A stretch of DNA of 64,000 nt from Mesocentrotus franciscanus (taxonomy: Eukaryota; Echinodermata; Echinoidea; Camarodonta; Strongylocentrotidae). Made by a program: the position numbers and the translations under genes. The stretch is from the NCBI GenBank assembly GCA_037976565.1, contig CP137675.1, positions 12,108,534-12,172,533 of the forward strand, read 5' to 3'. The notes below the pieces were generated by a model, which made no database searches, had not been told where the DNA came from, and was given only the letters and a program-made list of their open reading frames with translations. Numbering within the stretch: position 1 is the stretch's first letter; every line of letters begins with the position of its first letter. This document shows, in pieces, positions 41,301 to 54,100 of the stretch.

Positions 41301-44300
41301 TGCAATTTTTTTAAAGCACTTACAGTCGTAATTACACATAACCTTATCAGTGCCCTACAATCAATTCATAGTAGGGCTAGCTATATCTAGTGATTCACAT
41401 TTGATTTTTGGTTTTCATCTTGGTGAAAGAGATCGGAAGCTTTCAATTTGGTTGGACGCTGTAGCCGATAATGCAATCAGCACAGCCACCTCGTCGTCGT
41501 AGTTTCATGCTCTGCCTTGCGTTCACAGCTTTGCTGTCAAGGTTAAAGTCAGGACCATGGTTGCAGCATTGGGTTTACTTAACTCGCATGCTTCCTGCAA
41601 GAATCATCCTAGGATAACATATTTTACATCCCGCTCCAAACATATGCGATGATGAATTATGATATGCAGCATTGCTCATTTGATGAAAGAGTAATTTTGT
41701 TATGATTAATTTGCTTTGAAAGTAAACGGTTTTATTACGTTGGACGTAGTTGGCTTCTCTTTAATTCAAAGCTAATAAAGTAGAAGAGAGATAAAAGTAT
41801 GTTGGTTGAGGGAAGTTAATATCTTGGAATGACTTGCAGACTTTGCATTATGTTTGAGATGAACACCTTTCAGGTGGATGACGGACAAAGTGAACATTAT
41901 ATTACGTCCGTCAGCATCCATTACAAAGCGCTGGGTGTGAGTTTGTAATTAAATGAAAATTCTATTGCACAAAACCAACCACTGAACTCCTGTTTAACTC
42001 ATCAAGTCATGTGTAAAAAGTGTGTTATTTGGCATCGAAATATCGGGTGGCTGTATGTCATCGCCTAACCTCTGACCCCCTAATTGAGCGGCTCTCATCT
42101 GCATCAAATCCCACGAGAGTGCTTTGCTGAACCAGCCCCTTCCTTGTCTTTCCCCTTCTCAGAGTTTTAGGGTCCTTGCGTATTGAGGAAGAAAACCAAG
42201 TGACGCTAACTGGTTGCCATGGTATTCTGATAGTAAGATTTCTGGTTCGATAACAAGATCAGGACCTGCCGACTGATTGGCTTTGACAGACAAAGGAAAT
42301 CAATCGATGCCAAAGTGTCAAAAATATTTTGAATTTAGAATTCATCTTAGTAAGCAAAATTGACATGCATTAGAAGTAAAAGTTTTCAGTATCGTACCCT
42401 CGGGCTACAAGAATAACCAGGTGAAAGTAGATTATCCTGTGTCACGGTTGTCATGGTAGCAAAGACAGTCAGATTAGAATATGAAGGATGTTAATAACAT
42501 ACATTTTTTTATGTTTTTAATATTTTTTTTCCCCTCTCAGGATTCCAGTCTTCAGGAATATCAAGAGTCAGATGGAACTTTCATCAGCCCTTTCAACCCC
42601 AAGCAAGAGGGTACAGCACTCTTTGCAGGTAAATAATTTTCTTCAAAAAAATTATGATTTTTTCTGTTATTAATATTATTAGGATAAAAATTACTTGATG
42701 CTGCACATTTGCAGACATCATTAGTATACATTGACACACAGTTCTGTTTCCCTTGAACGATGCTTCTCACTGAAACACGTGTCAACAGAAACTTGTGGAT
42801 AAAGACCACCTTCCCATGAAAACCATGTTTCTCGTCTTCCTTAAGCAGTCTTTGTAAAATGGTAGCCCTGTATTCCGTGCTTCAAGAGAGTATTAATGAT
42901 ATACTTAATTTCTCTCTTCATTTCAGATGGTAACCTATACACAGGTGTTGCCCGGGATTATACCGCCCGAGATTCAGTCATCTTTAGATCGCAGGGACCT
43001 CAAAATGTACTCCTTACAAAAGCTATGGACTCCAAATGGCTCAAGAGTAAGTTGACTTTGTCTTTTTAATTTCGATGTTCTTATTTTTCCATGTATATAG
43101 CAACGATATGAATCATGATATAATGGTGATCAGACATTTACTCCAGTGACAATCGCTCCCTTGTCAAAGATGCGGGTTTAGGTAGGGTTGTAATTGAGTT
43201 TAGGTCAGGTTTAGGGCTAGGGTTAGAGTTAGAGTTAGGTGGAGTGTCTCGTCCTGGGTTGCAGTTGAGAATTTATATAGTGTAGGAAATGGATCACAGA
43301 GCAATATTGTTTGGAGCATGTGTCATAGAATTCAATTAGTATGATCATTCTTTACTGAAACAAATGAAAAAACAAATGATTGTGTAGGAGTAAAGGTATG
43401 CAGTCAGATACATGAACAAACCCATGAATTAGGCATTTTGCAATGTTTTCCAAAAATCACCCTTTATCTCTAAAAAGCAAATATCGCGTGGCTATGTTTT
43501 GTTCATGTTTACTGCCTGTTCAGTGCTTGAAAGCATTGTCAATCAATTCAATAGAATCAAAATGTTGTGGAAGGCTTTTTGCGACATTGTTGAGCCAGTT
43601 AAAAAAAAAATGTTTTATGGACTGAATAAATGCATGTGCGTGACTGAGTGAGGAACATAAGCACACATCCTGTTTATTGGCCCAATGAGACGTGAATGGA
43701 ATATCGTCTCCTGGTATCAACTGACAAAGAAACAACCCCCAAAAAGGAGATAAATTTACTTTTTTATGCCTTTTCTCTGTTTTTCAACTCCATATGAATA
43801 TTTTTTTGGTTGAATTAAAATGATTGATTCCTTGTCAGTTCTCCAAGGGCCTGATAAACTATCCAAGTATTAATCAATCATATCCTATATTCCAAGCAGA
43901 AAAATCCATTTACCTGTACATTGTCTGTAATTGAAAAATAATCAGTTTTTCTTAGAATCTGCTGAAAATCGAGTAGACTATATTTTAGTCGGCAAAACAT
44001 TCTCAAGGTATTTATTGCTTGTTATTTCTTGTTCCTTCTACAGTTCCAGCATTTGTGAAATCATTTGATGTAGGAGACTGGGTCATGTTCTTCTTCAGAG
44101 AAGTGGCAGTGGAATACACATCAGGAGATGTAAGAAATGAGCCCAGTACACAAAACAAAATACAGTATTGTATAGTTGTTTTCGATCCAATACAATATTT
44201 CATTCCAGTTTATTGTGATATGAGATACAATTTCAATAATCAGCATTAGTGGCCCAGAGAGACCAAAAAGTGCAAGTACGTCATGAGTTACCTGAAATGT

Positions 44301-47300
44301 TGACATCATAAATTAGGACAGGTCATACAGTAAGCCTTTTAATATGATACGCCATACCTGTAGATCTAGTATTACCGTGATGTTTTTGTTGTACAATAGA
44401 AACATTCTTGTACAATCCAGTGATATATGAACATCAATGACATTTGAAAGCAAGGTATTTGATATCCCAATGAATGATGTCAATAAACAGACATTAATTT
44501 CTGTGACGTAAACTATTATATACTTGTACTTCTAGAATTATGATTTAAAATTATGATTTGAGTTTCTGAAGTTGTATTTTTTTAAACATTATTAATGTTT
44601 TAAACTATGAAGTAATTTTATAGAGGCTCAAACAAGCAAACAAACAACTTACAAGTTGACCTTTTCTCCATGTTGATTTATTGAACAGTAAAATGATTTT
44701 TATAGATGATCAAACAAACAAGCAAGTTTCTGGGGTTGTATTTCTTGACAATGTCGATCTATTGAACAATCAATTGATTTTATGGATGATCGTACAATCA
44801 TGACGTCTTTATTTCTTCTTTTCTGTATGTTGTACATTGAACTCTATTACTCAACTTAACTCTTTGATTTATATTGCCTGTTCAGAGCCAGAAAAGCTTT
44901 AAGTCTAAAACATATATAAAAATGTATAAAGTATATGAGTTAACAACCTTTTGGCTTCAAACAGATGATGTTATCAAATATCGTGTGGTGTTGTTTACTG
45001 CTAGATCAAAGACTCTCTTTCATTTGCTTTACTGTATACTTCTATATATTTCTTTTCTTCTATTCATCTGTAATTCATCTGTAATTCATCTGAATTTCAT
45101 ATTTATTTCTTTACCTGGCATGGTGTAGCATTCCCTCATACACCTCGCTTAACAGAGAAAAAATTGTTCACCAATGTGCCCATAGATATCCAATGATAGA
45201 GTAATTCATAGCGATACTGCTGCGCTCATTTAGCGCATGCCTCAGTAACCCAATAGATTAGTGAAGAATTCTGATTACTCACGCTCCCCGTGCCTCTCTC
45301 TGCGTGCGATGAATGTTTGTGTACTTAGCAGTCATTACAGTGGGATTTCATTCGGGGTGTAGGAAAGATTGGCCGTAGCCAAGAAAATGCCAAATCATAT
45401 TACAACTTGAATACCACATTCATTTCAAAACATAGTTGCAGTAAAATTTCATTTGTCAGGGTGTTTTTGAGTGGGTTGGATACTGATGCCCAGTAAAATT
45501 CCTATTAAAATGTCATACAGCATTATTTATTTGTTTTTTTATATAGTTATTTATTCAATTACATATGTGCCTATCTATCTACACTCTATCTATCCTTAAT
45601 TGTTTTATTTGTTTGTTTACTTGTTTACTTATTATTTGTTTGTTTGTTTATTTGTGCAGGCGGTCTACTCCAGAGTTGCGAAAGTTTGTAAGAGTGACGA
45701 AGGAGGTGATTGGATATCGGCTGGACAGTGGACAACCTTTCAAAAGATCCGTCTCAACTGTTCCTTCCCTGGAGCATTCCCATTTTACTTCAACTTTCTC
45801 CGTAAGTATCTCTCTCTCTCTTTCTCTCTCTTTCTCTTTCTCTCTCTTTCTCTTTCCTCTCTTTCTCTCTCTCTCTCTGTCTCCCTCTTCTCTTTATTTC
45901 TCCTTTAGTTTGATCTCTCCATCTTACTCTTTATCTCTCTCTCTCTCTCTCTCTTTCTCCCTTTCTCTCTTTCCCTCTCAATCTCTACCTTTATCTTACT
46001 CTCTCTTTCTGTTCACTCTTTTTCTTTGTCTTTGTCTTTGTCTTTCTTTTTTGTTATCCACCTCTCTCCCTTCTCAATATTCTTTTGTCTCTGTTCCTTT
46101 TTCTCTTTCTCCCTCTCTATCACTATGCCCTTCAAATCATAATCTGACTGTATCCTCAAATAGATATGCATTAAGCACAAATAGAATTGTTCTATCCCTT
46201 GCTGTATTTCCTGTCAGGAAAGCTCCAATATTACTTCTTAATCCTCCTAAATTCATCTGAAACAATCATAATTTTATTGGGGATTAGACAATAACATTGA
46301 AAGGACTTCCCTGTTCTATTGTCTCATAGAAGTGATGAATTAAAACCATTTGTCAGCACTTGAAGACTGTTGATAAGCTTTACATGTCTGTCAGCATAAC
46401 TAAAACCTGTCAAAGAATTCTCTGGAAAACTCATCAAAGTTTGGAAAAGCAATCATCATTCGTTCCCTTCTGAATTCAGGACACTTTCGCTCTCATATTT
46501 GTCATGCAATTCAATGAAGAGTATGCTGCATTATTGGAAATGTGGCGTAAGAAACAAGTAATTGAATTTAAGTCCAATTTTCAGCAAATGATACTTAATT
46601 AAAGTCTGTGGTCGAGCTCATACTTTACTGATTGATTACTGCAGTTAATAACTTATTTGTTCATTACACATTTGTCAGCTCATCAGAGAAACTAATTTCT
46701 TCCTATTACTTCAATTTCTCATAAAGCATTCTAATCCTGGTTCTTGACTTAATGATTTCTACCTAATTGAAATAATTTGAATCATTTCCATTTTCCAGAA
46801 ATTTTGCATTAAACTTTCCCCGGAGCACTACTGTTATCAACTCCACCTTGAAGAGCAATATATTTTCCAGACCCTGAACAAAAAACATTTGATGTAGAGG
46901 TGTAGTCAAATGACTGTTAATGCAAAGGTCACAGGTTGACCCCAGCTCGGCTCTTGTATCCTTAAGCAAGGCATTTTGTGTACATTGCTTCTCTCTACCC
47001 TTTTGTGTAGGTGTAAAATGACTTATTTTCATGTTTAATATCTTCTTGTTTGCAGAGGATGTCCACATGGTGGAAACAGAGGATGACACACTCTTCTATG
47101 GAGTATTTACAACCGGAAGGTAAGTCTTCTGTGTGTCCATTTTATATTGTACTCTATCATGATATCATGACCATGTTGCTCCTACAAGTCATTTGTCACA
47201 TACAAGTATAATGAGTACAGTGTTGTCTACCTAATTGTTCTTGTATCTTGGTAAATTTTGCTAGAACTTGTGTACAAGTTGTTTCTGTTAGAAACTTTAA

Positions 47301-50300
47301 TATATATTAGCAACAGCCTATACCTTTTGTTGTAGTTTAGGAACATACACTATTTCAATTTTTTATGTTATGCATTTGTATGTATCAATCTTTTGTAAAT
47401 CCAATTTGTTTCAGCCTCTGGCTGCTATTTTGAATGTACGTTTTTATCAATAAACCATATCAGATCAAATCAAATCAAATCCACTATGAGGGTATTGATT
47501 TGATTTCTTGTCGATGTTGATGTTGGACATCAAACCCCTTGCAATAGAGACATGAAGGGAAATCAATATTCCACCTGTAGCGTGGGAAAGACAAATGACA
47601 AACAGAAATTATATTGGTGATAATGATAACATTGTTTTTGAAACTTTTTGTTCTTCTCTCAAAACAATTCCATTGTTTCAATATCCAGTGTAAGATCTTG
47701 TTTACTTTAAGAAAGAAAGTTTTCATTCATTTCGTTTGTTGAGAACCAAAAGGGCGTGGACTCTGGAACTCTGAAAGAAAATGAGTTGTGGCTTTTAACA
47801 GATGATGTGCAAATGTTTCGGTCGATTTCAAACACTGGGAGTTAGAGCAAAATTCTGTCTTAACCTATTAAATACAAAATTCAGGCTGAGGTTTAAGGAA
47901 AATCTGTTAATATGCATCTCAATGCTCAAATCAAGTTGTATCTAACGAGGTCACAAATCTCTCCCATGAAGTTTTAACATTCAAACATTCGTTTGTTTTC
48001 TTTTGTCTGTCGTGTAGACATGAGATTCCTGGATCAGCCGTATGCGTCTTCAGTCTGAACACGATAAGAACCATCATGAATGAAGGAGAGTTTAAAGAGC
48101 AACAGGGAGGGGCATGGTACCCCGCATCGCCACCGGCATCACCCAGACCAGGATTGGTGAGTCATATTTCAAATAATTCTGTTTTTGTGCTGTGGCTCTT
48201 TCCTCTTGAGAGTGAGTTTACTGCTGATCATTATTATTCACCCCATCAATTTACGTCATACATAAAATCATGCGAGATGGTACTGAGATGGTACTTGAGA
48301 TAAAACAATCATTAAATCAACATTTAAAGCATTAAAAACCTTATATTTCTACTACAAAGAGAGTGTGTATCATGATCGATGCTTCATATCTGTAACAAAA
48401 ATCTTGTTTGCTTCTCTTACAGTGTGATCTAGGTTCACAGAGTTCCCCGAGTACGCTGCAGTGGATTGCATCCCATCCTCTCATGCACGAGTCTGTGCCC
48501 AATCACGGAAACCCCCTACCTGTATTTGACCTCACAAGGGCAGACTACAGGTTGACGCAGATCATGGTTCACAGCCACAAGGCCGTGGATAAAAATTATC
48601 AAGTTTTATTTCTAGGAACAGGTGAGTGGGAACATGTCACAGCATCAGTGCCACACTTATGTGTTTTTTAGCCTCATAATCGGTACAGGGCCTGTGTGCA
48701 ATCAATGGCAAATACCAATCATACGATCAATTGCTAGGCTATGTGTTGCGGGTCCCAGAAATTTTAATTGGCTACATGTATGAATATTTGAATACTTCTG
48801 TCATATCTCCTAGAACTTTTGAGAATCATAAGAAAAACATGTGTGCCTTTGAAGATCTTTTTGTTTCTTTCAGTTCTATAAACTTTTTCATACTTTTTGG
48901 TCACTTTTCCAATGGTGTCCTGCACATTCAGTTTGTCTATTAATTGTGATCTTACATTATTTTATGTATTTTAAGGTATGTATCCTTTGTGTTGTACATG
49001 TACAAGTATATTACTATCATTTAGTCAGATTGAGCATTAGAACAGAAATAACAAATTTTAGATGACTACCACACTTAAGTCTGCAATCACAATCATTTTT
49101 TTGTCTCCACACAGATGACAGCAAGCTCTTGAAAGTTGTCGTAGTTGAGGGTGAAGGGGGCGCTGTTCGTGCCAATCTCTTGGAAGAGATCAGTCTACAT
49201 CCAGAAGACAGCTGTGAGCGAGTCGTCAACATGGAGCTGGTGACAAACCATGAAGGAAAGGAGGTTCTTGTCGTCAATACGAATAGCTCCATCTTGGAAG
49301 TTCCTCTGCAGAGATGTATAAACTACACAAGTGACTGGTGAGTTTGAGTTGTTTTTAGCCTGTTCTATTTCTTCAGTGGAGAATTAATTCTTGTCATACA
49401 GTCGGTACAAAAAAAAATGTATTGGTAAGCATTCCTCTTGTTCTGCAAGCTTCATTCAACCCTCATCGTAGCTGATGTTCTTTCTCTCATTCTGATATGT
49501 TCTGCAAGCTTCATTAAACCCTCATCGTAGCTGATGTTCTTTCTCTCATTCTGATATGTTCTGCAAGCTTCATTCAACCCTCATCGTAGCTGATGTTCTT
49601 TCTCTCATTCTGATATGTTCTGCAAGCTTCATTCAACCCTCATCGTAGCTGATGTTCTTTCTCCCATTCTGACATATTTTGTTCTATTTCCTTTGATGTG
49701 ATTTTATTTAGAATTTTGGAAATGAAATAAACCAAATGAATTTGAAAAAAAAAAAATTAAAAAATGGCAGTGTATGACATTTTAGTAAATAATTTAACAA
49801 AGAAAATCTTTGCATGTACATGCATTTACAGCTGTAATTTCAGTTATTCATTATCAGTTTATGCAAATGGTTATGATAACTTGACGTCACTATATACTTC
49901 AATTATAGGGGTGTTATGATTTGAACATTTCCCCTTTTTTTCTTCTGCAGTACCTGTACACAAGATCCCTACTGCGTTTGGAATAGCTTAACAGGTCAAT
50001 GCTACGAGTATACTGGAGATAATGCATTGTGAGTATTGTTACATTTATCTATTTCTGTAAAATTACAAATGTTTTCATCTGGAAAATTTTGTCACATTAT
50101 TGCATTCTGCTTTGTAAAAGGCATTGATCTGTATGAAACATTATTGTGCAGGTGTTATTTGGAGATGAATCATCTTGGAAACAGATTATTTTTTCTCCCT
50201 CCCTCCCACTCTTTCTCTCTCTCTCTCTCTTGCTGCTTCTCTTCATAATAAATGATTTGTTTTGTTTGTTTTGCAGTGACGAACAAGATGTCAGTAACGT

Positions 50301-51093
50301 CCAAGAATGCCCAGGTAAAGAGAATTTGTGAAACAAAATAATTAGTTAGTAGAAACGATCAACTTTGTAAGATGTCCCAATTTCAAAAGAGTATCACCCA
50401 AAGTAGAGTGAGCGAACAGTGTATGTTACAAAGTAAAATAGAAAATGATAAAATTAATTACAATAGGGATTAAAAGATATTTTTTAATCCATTGACCACA
50501 TTAAAAAAAAAAAGATATGACTGCACGTGAAACATTCATGATTATTAAAGAACTAAGTACTGATCTTTCAAGTTGATTTTCTATGAATCATTTGTTGCAG
50601 GTGTCTTTATTATGCAATATCTGTCCCTTTTTTTTTCATTAACATTTCTCTTTTTATGACTTTTCCCTTGCAATCTCTCACTTGGCCCGAACCCTCTAAT
50701 TATGATGTGTGCCCTGGACTTCCTATTACCCACAACAGATGGTAAGTATCTGTATATTATTCAACAAGCAACTCAATTCAATTCCATATTCGCAAGTACA
50801 TTCTTATAATATTTATTTTGCATTTCAGTATTCATGTCAGGTGATATCTAAATTAAGTACATGTAGTTATTGGAATTCATAGTCTTGATATGTTTGTACA
50901 TAGTCTGTACTGTTCAACTCATTGACAAGTTTATCAGTCTATGCATTATGTCTTGAAGAATGAGTTGCATTTAGACATTGAATCATGATGTAGAGAGTTA
51001 CCACTTGCAGGATGGGTTGTAATAGAAAACTAATCCAGACTCTTGTATCTATAATATTCTATATATTCATGCCTCATGCTAAACAAAAAAGTA

Positions 51094-51146
<53 letters not shown>

Positions 51147-54100
51147 TTCATGCTCTCTTAAAAAGGTACTGTAAGACAAAGCTCTCTCTGTTAACATTGT
51201 AACATGCTTATGCTATCAGCTCAACCGCCATATATCTATCATAAAATAAAAAAAGATAATATATTTGATCACACACCAAAAAAAAAGAATGCATAATACA
51301 CTTACATAACATGCATGATCACACATTTCATATTTAAAAAAATTTAAGTTTACAAAATCTCTTTGAAGGAATTGACAATGTGTCAATTTCTGTGGAACTC
51401 CTCAAATCCATCATTTAATTTTCGTTATATATCTCTTATTTCATCCAGCATGCTACTGTTTAATTGATTATTAACCATTTTCTATTTCTTCAAATTGCAT
51501 ATGAACTTGTTGAATGAATTCTTACATTTTTTCACTTCAGGAAATGGATGGTAAAAAGAACATGTCTTTAATTATCATCTCTCTGGTTCTTCATAATGTA
51601 TTTTATGCATGGGAGGATGGGATTTGCATCTTCGAAAACTGATACCAGTCTTTCTAGTCAGTAGATCTCTTGAAATTGTCATGATTGAAATCAATTGTCA
51701 AAGAATCTGATACTAGAAGACTGATTGATGTTTAAATATTTGGGAATGCATATTTATTTTCATTGAAACATATTCATACATTTTTACCCTAAATACAACT
51801 GCATTTTCAATTTGTTCGCTTTTTGAATTATTTAATTGACTATGTATTGAATTCTTGTGCTGAAAGAGAATTCTTGTGCTGAAAGTGAGGCCTAAAAGCA
51901 ATTGCAGAATACAGCTTGTATTTGTAGTATGAATATGGTTCAATATTTCTATGCATGTACTTTGCATGCTCTCTTTTGTTGCATTTTGTAAACCTTTAAA
52001 CAAATTTTTTTTCGAACGTTTCAGAGTTTTTATTCTTTTTTTTTCTAAATCAGTTGACATATTCCTTTTGTACTACATTTCAAAACTTTTTTTTTCAAGG
52101 AAGGGTTTCATTTTGATTTTATTCTCCATGTTTCATTCAGATAATAATTTCTTGGATTTTTTTTTCCAAATTTTTTATTTTGCATCAGAAAGAATAGGGA
52201 ATCAGTAAGCAGCAATGTTTCATTATCATGATTTTGTAATAAATTGTTCACAATATATCTGCCTTTTATTGAAGTAAAACAAGTAATAATCTCTCATTTC
52301 TATCCATTGTTTTCATGACTCACCATTTACTAATGTTTTTATCACTATCTTTGCAGTGCAGTTACTAACCATTTAACTCTAATTGTGATGTATTTCTGCC
52401 TATGAAACACGTTCCTTTTATTGCAAGCCTCACGTACTGATACACAGGATCATATATATACTTGGTAATATATTCTTCTATTGAATCTGATATTCAGGTT
52501 AAGATTAAGGCAAGGATTAAATGTGAAGGAAGAAACTTTGGAAAACAGTTGGCAATTAAATACAACAATATTGAAAGTTTGATATATTCAACTATTCTAT
52601 TTTCTGTAGACATCAAATTTATTCCTCCTAAATGGTTTCTTCTTACATTTGTAATTCTTGCCTCATGAAAGAATCGTGCCTTTCAGGATGTATTCAAGAG
52701 AATTACTGTTATATTCAAGTTATTAAAACTAATGCTGCTCTATGCTTACTCATCAGAATATTTATTCTGCCATCTTCTTTATTTCCTGTTACTCTTCTGC
52801 TTATTCTCCTTCTTAAACCATTGCCTACTGGAATCTGGTGGCTCATTTATTAAGTCTATGAGAATGAGAAGATCCAATAGTCCCAGTAGTCAACGGGATA
52901 AGTTCTTATCAGCTACAGTCTTCTTTTCATATTACTCTATGATTTTCATATGATGTATATCGACATGGTGTAGATATCAGCCACTCTCTTTCTCTCCATC
53001 TTCTTTCCTTTCAACCATTATCATCACTCCTTAGTTCTTCCTCTTCAAATTCCATCAACATCTGCTCCTCAAACCACGGAAGTGGATTCTTCCGAGGGGG
53101 CGCCCTCTTCCTTTAAGAGTCAAATAGAGTTGGGATGTGAAGGTATATTGGTTTCATGTCAAAGTCACCTTGTGGTGTCACCTCAATGTCACCTTGTGGT
53201 GTAGTGTTTAGAAACTTGCCACCGTTATAACCTAAACACTCACTCACTTCCCCCCCCGAATGAATGTTTATATCAATATTAGTGCAAAGCTTGAAGGATA
53301 TTTGATATAATGTAATGGTATTTAGCACGAATTGCAGTTTCACTTTGAGCACTGATTAGATTTATCACAGAAAGGTAGCAAAAAGGTGGAAAACATTTTG
53401 TTGCTTTAAAAAAAAAAGAAAAAAAAAAAAGAGGAAAGATAGCATAACCAATTTGGTAGGTTTACATGTACATTGTATGGTTACGAAATATTCACACTCT
53501 CCTCTTTAAAAAAAAAGATGATTGGGACTTTGGCAATATTCTACTGCATAAAAATGTGAAATATGTAAATTTTTGTAAATTTCAATCTTTATTTTCTGTG
53601 TTGCCCATGCCTTTGAAGAGCAATACTCGCTATTGAAATTTTTACCCTGTATGAAGAACATGAAATCAAGGAAAGGTCATTTAGCATTGAAAAAGAAAGT
53701 CATTAGAATATTGCTATCAGCAGCACTTCTATTTTTAGCAGTATACTTACATGTTTTACAAATTTTGCATGAAGGATAATTTTAAGTCTCCTTGCTTAAC
53801 CTATAACCCCCAACCTGTTCCAAAGATATCTAACTTGCTTTCACCTATCGCTTCTTTGAAATATTATTTCTATTTTATATACTCATTTCTATTTTCTAAC
53901 AATCCTGCATTCTGGTTACTCTGTTCAGGTCCAGTTTTATTTTGTGTAAGTTATATTTGTAAATAAGTAATTTGCAGTGAGTTCACGTTGTTCAGTAGAT
54001 ATTATGATTTTTATTAGAGCCATATTTGATTTTGCACCAGTCACGTTGTGTAACGTTTGTTCTTATCGAGTTCATTTTTATGATTTGCTGTGTTTTTAAC

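Noticed and set aside
43180..43242. Telomere or chromosome end
   Set aside because: Only degenerate hexamers inside an intron of an intact gene.
45565..46260. 231-codon + strand ORF, the longest in the window
   Set aside because: Most of it is the CT-rich tract translated as Ser/Leu/Phe. Its start overlaps exon 7 in a different frame from the one that encodes the semaphorin.
51541..51550. 10-base splice-flanked block (GAAATGGATG|gtaaaa)
   Set aside because: Its length is not a multiple of three, so inclusion would break the semaphorin frame.
53929..53945. 17-base block between ctgttcag and gtaagt
   Set aside because: It would shift the frame and encodes nothing useful.
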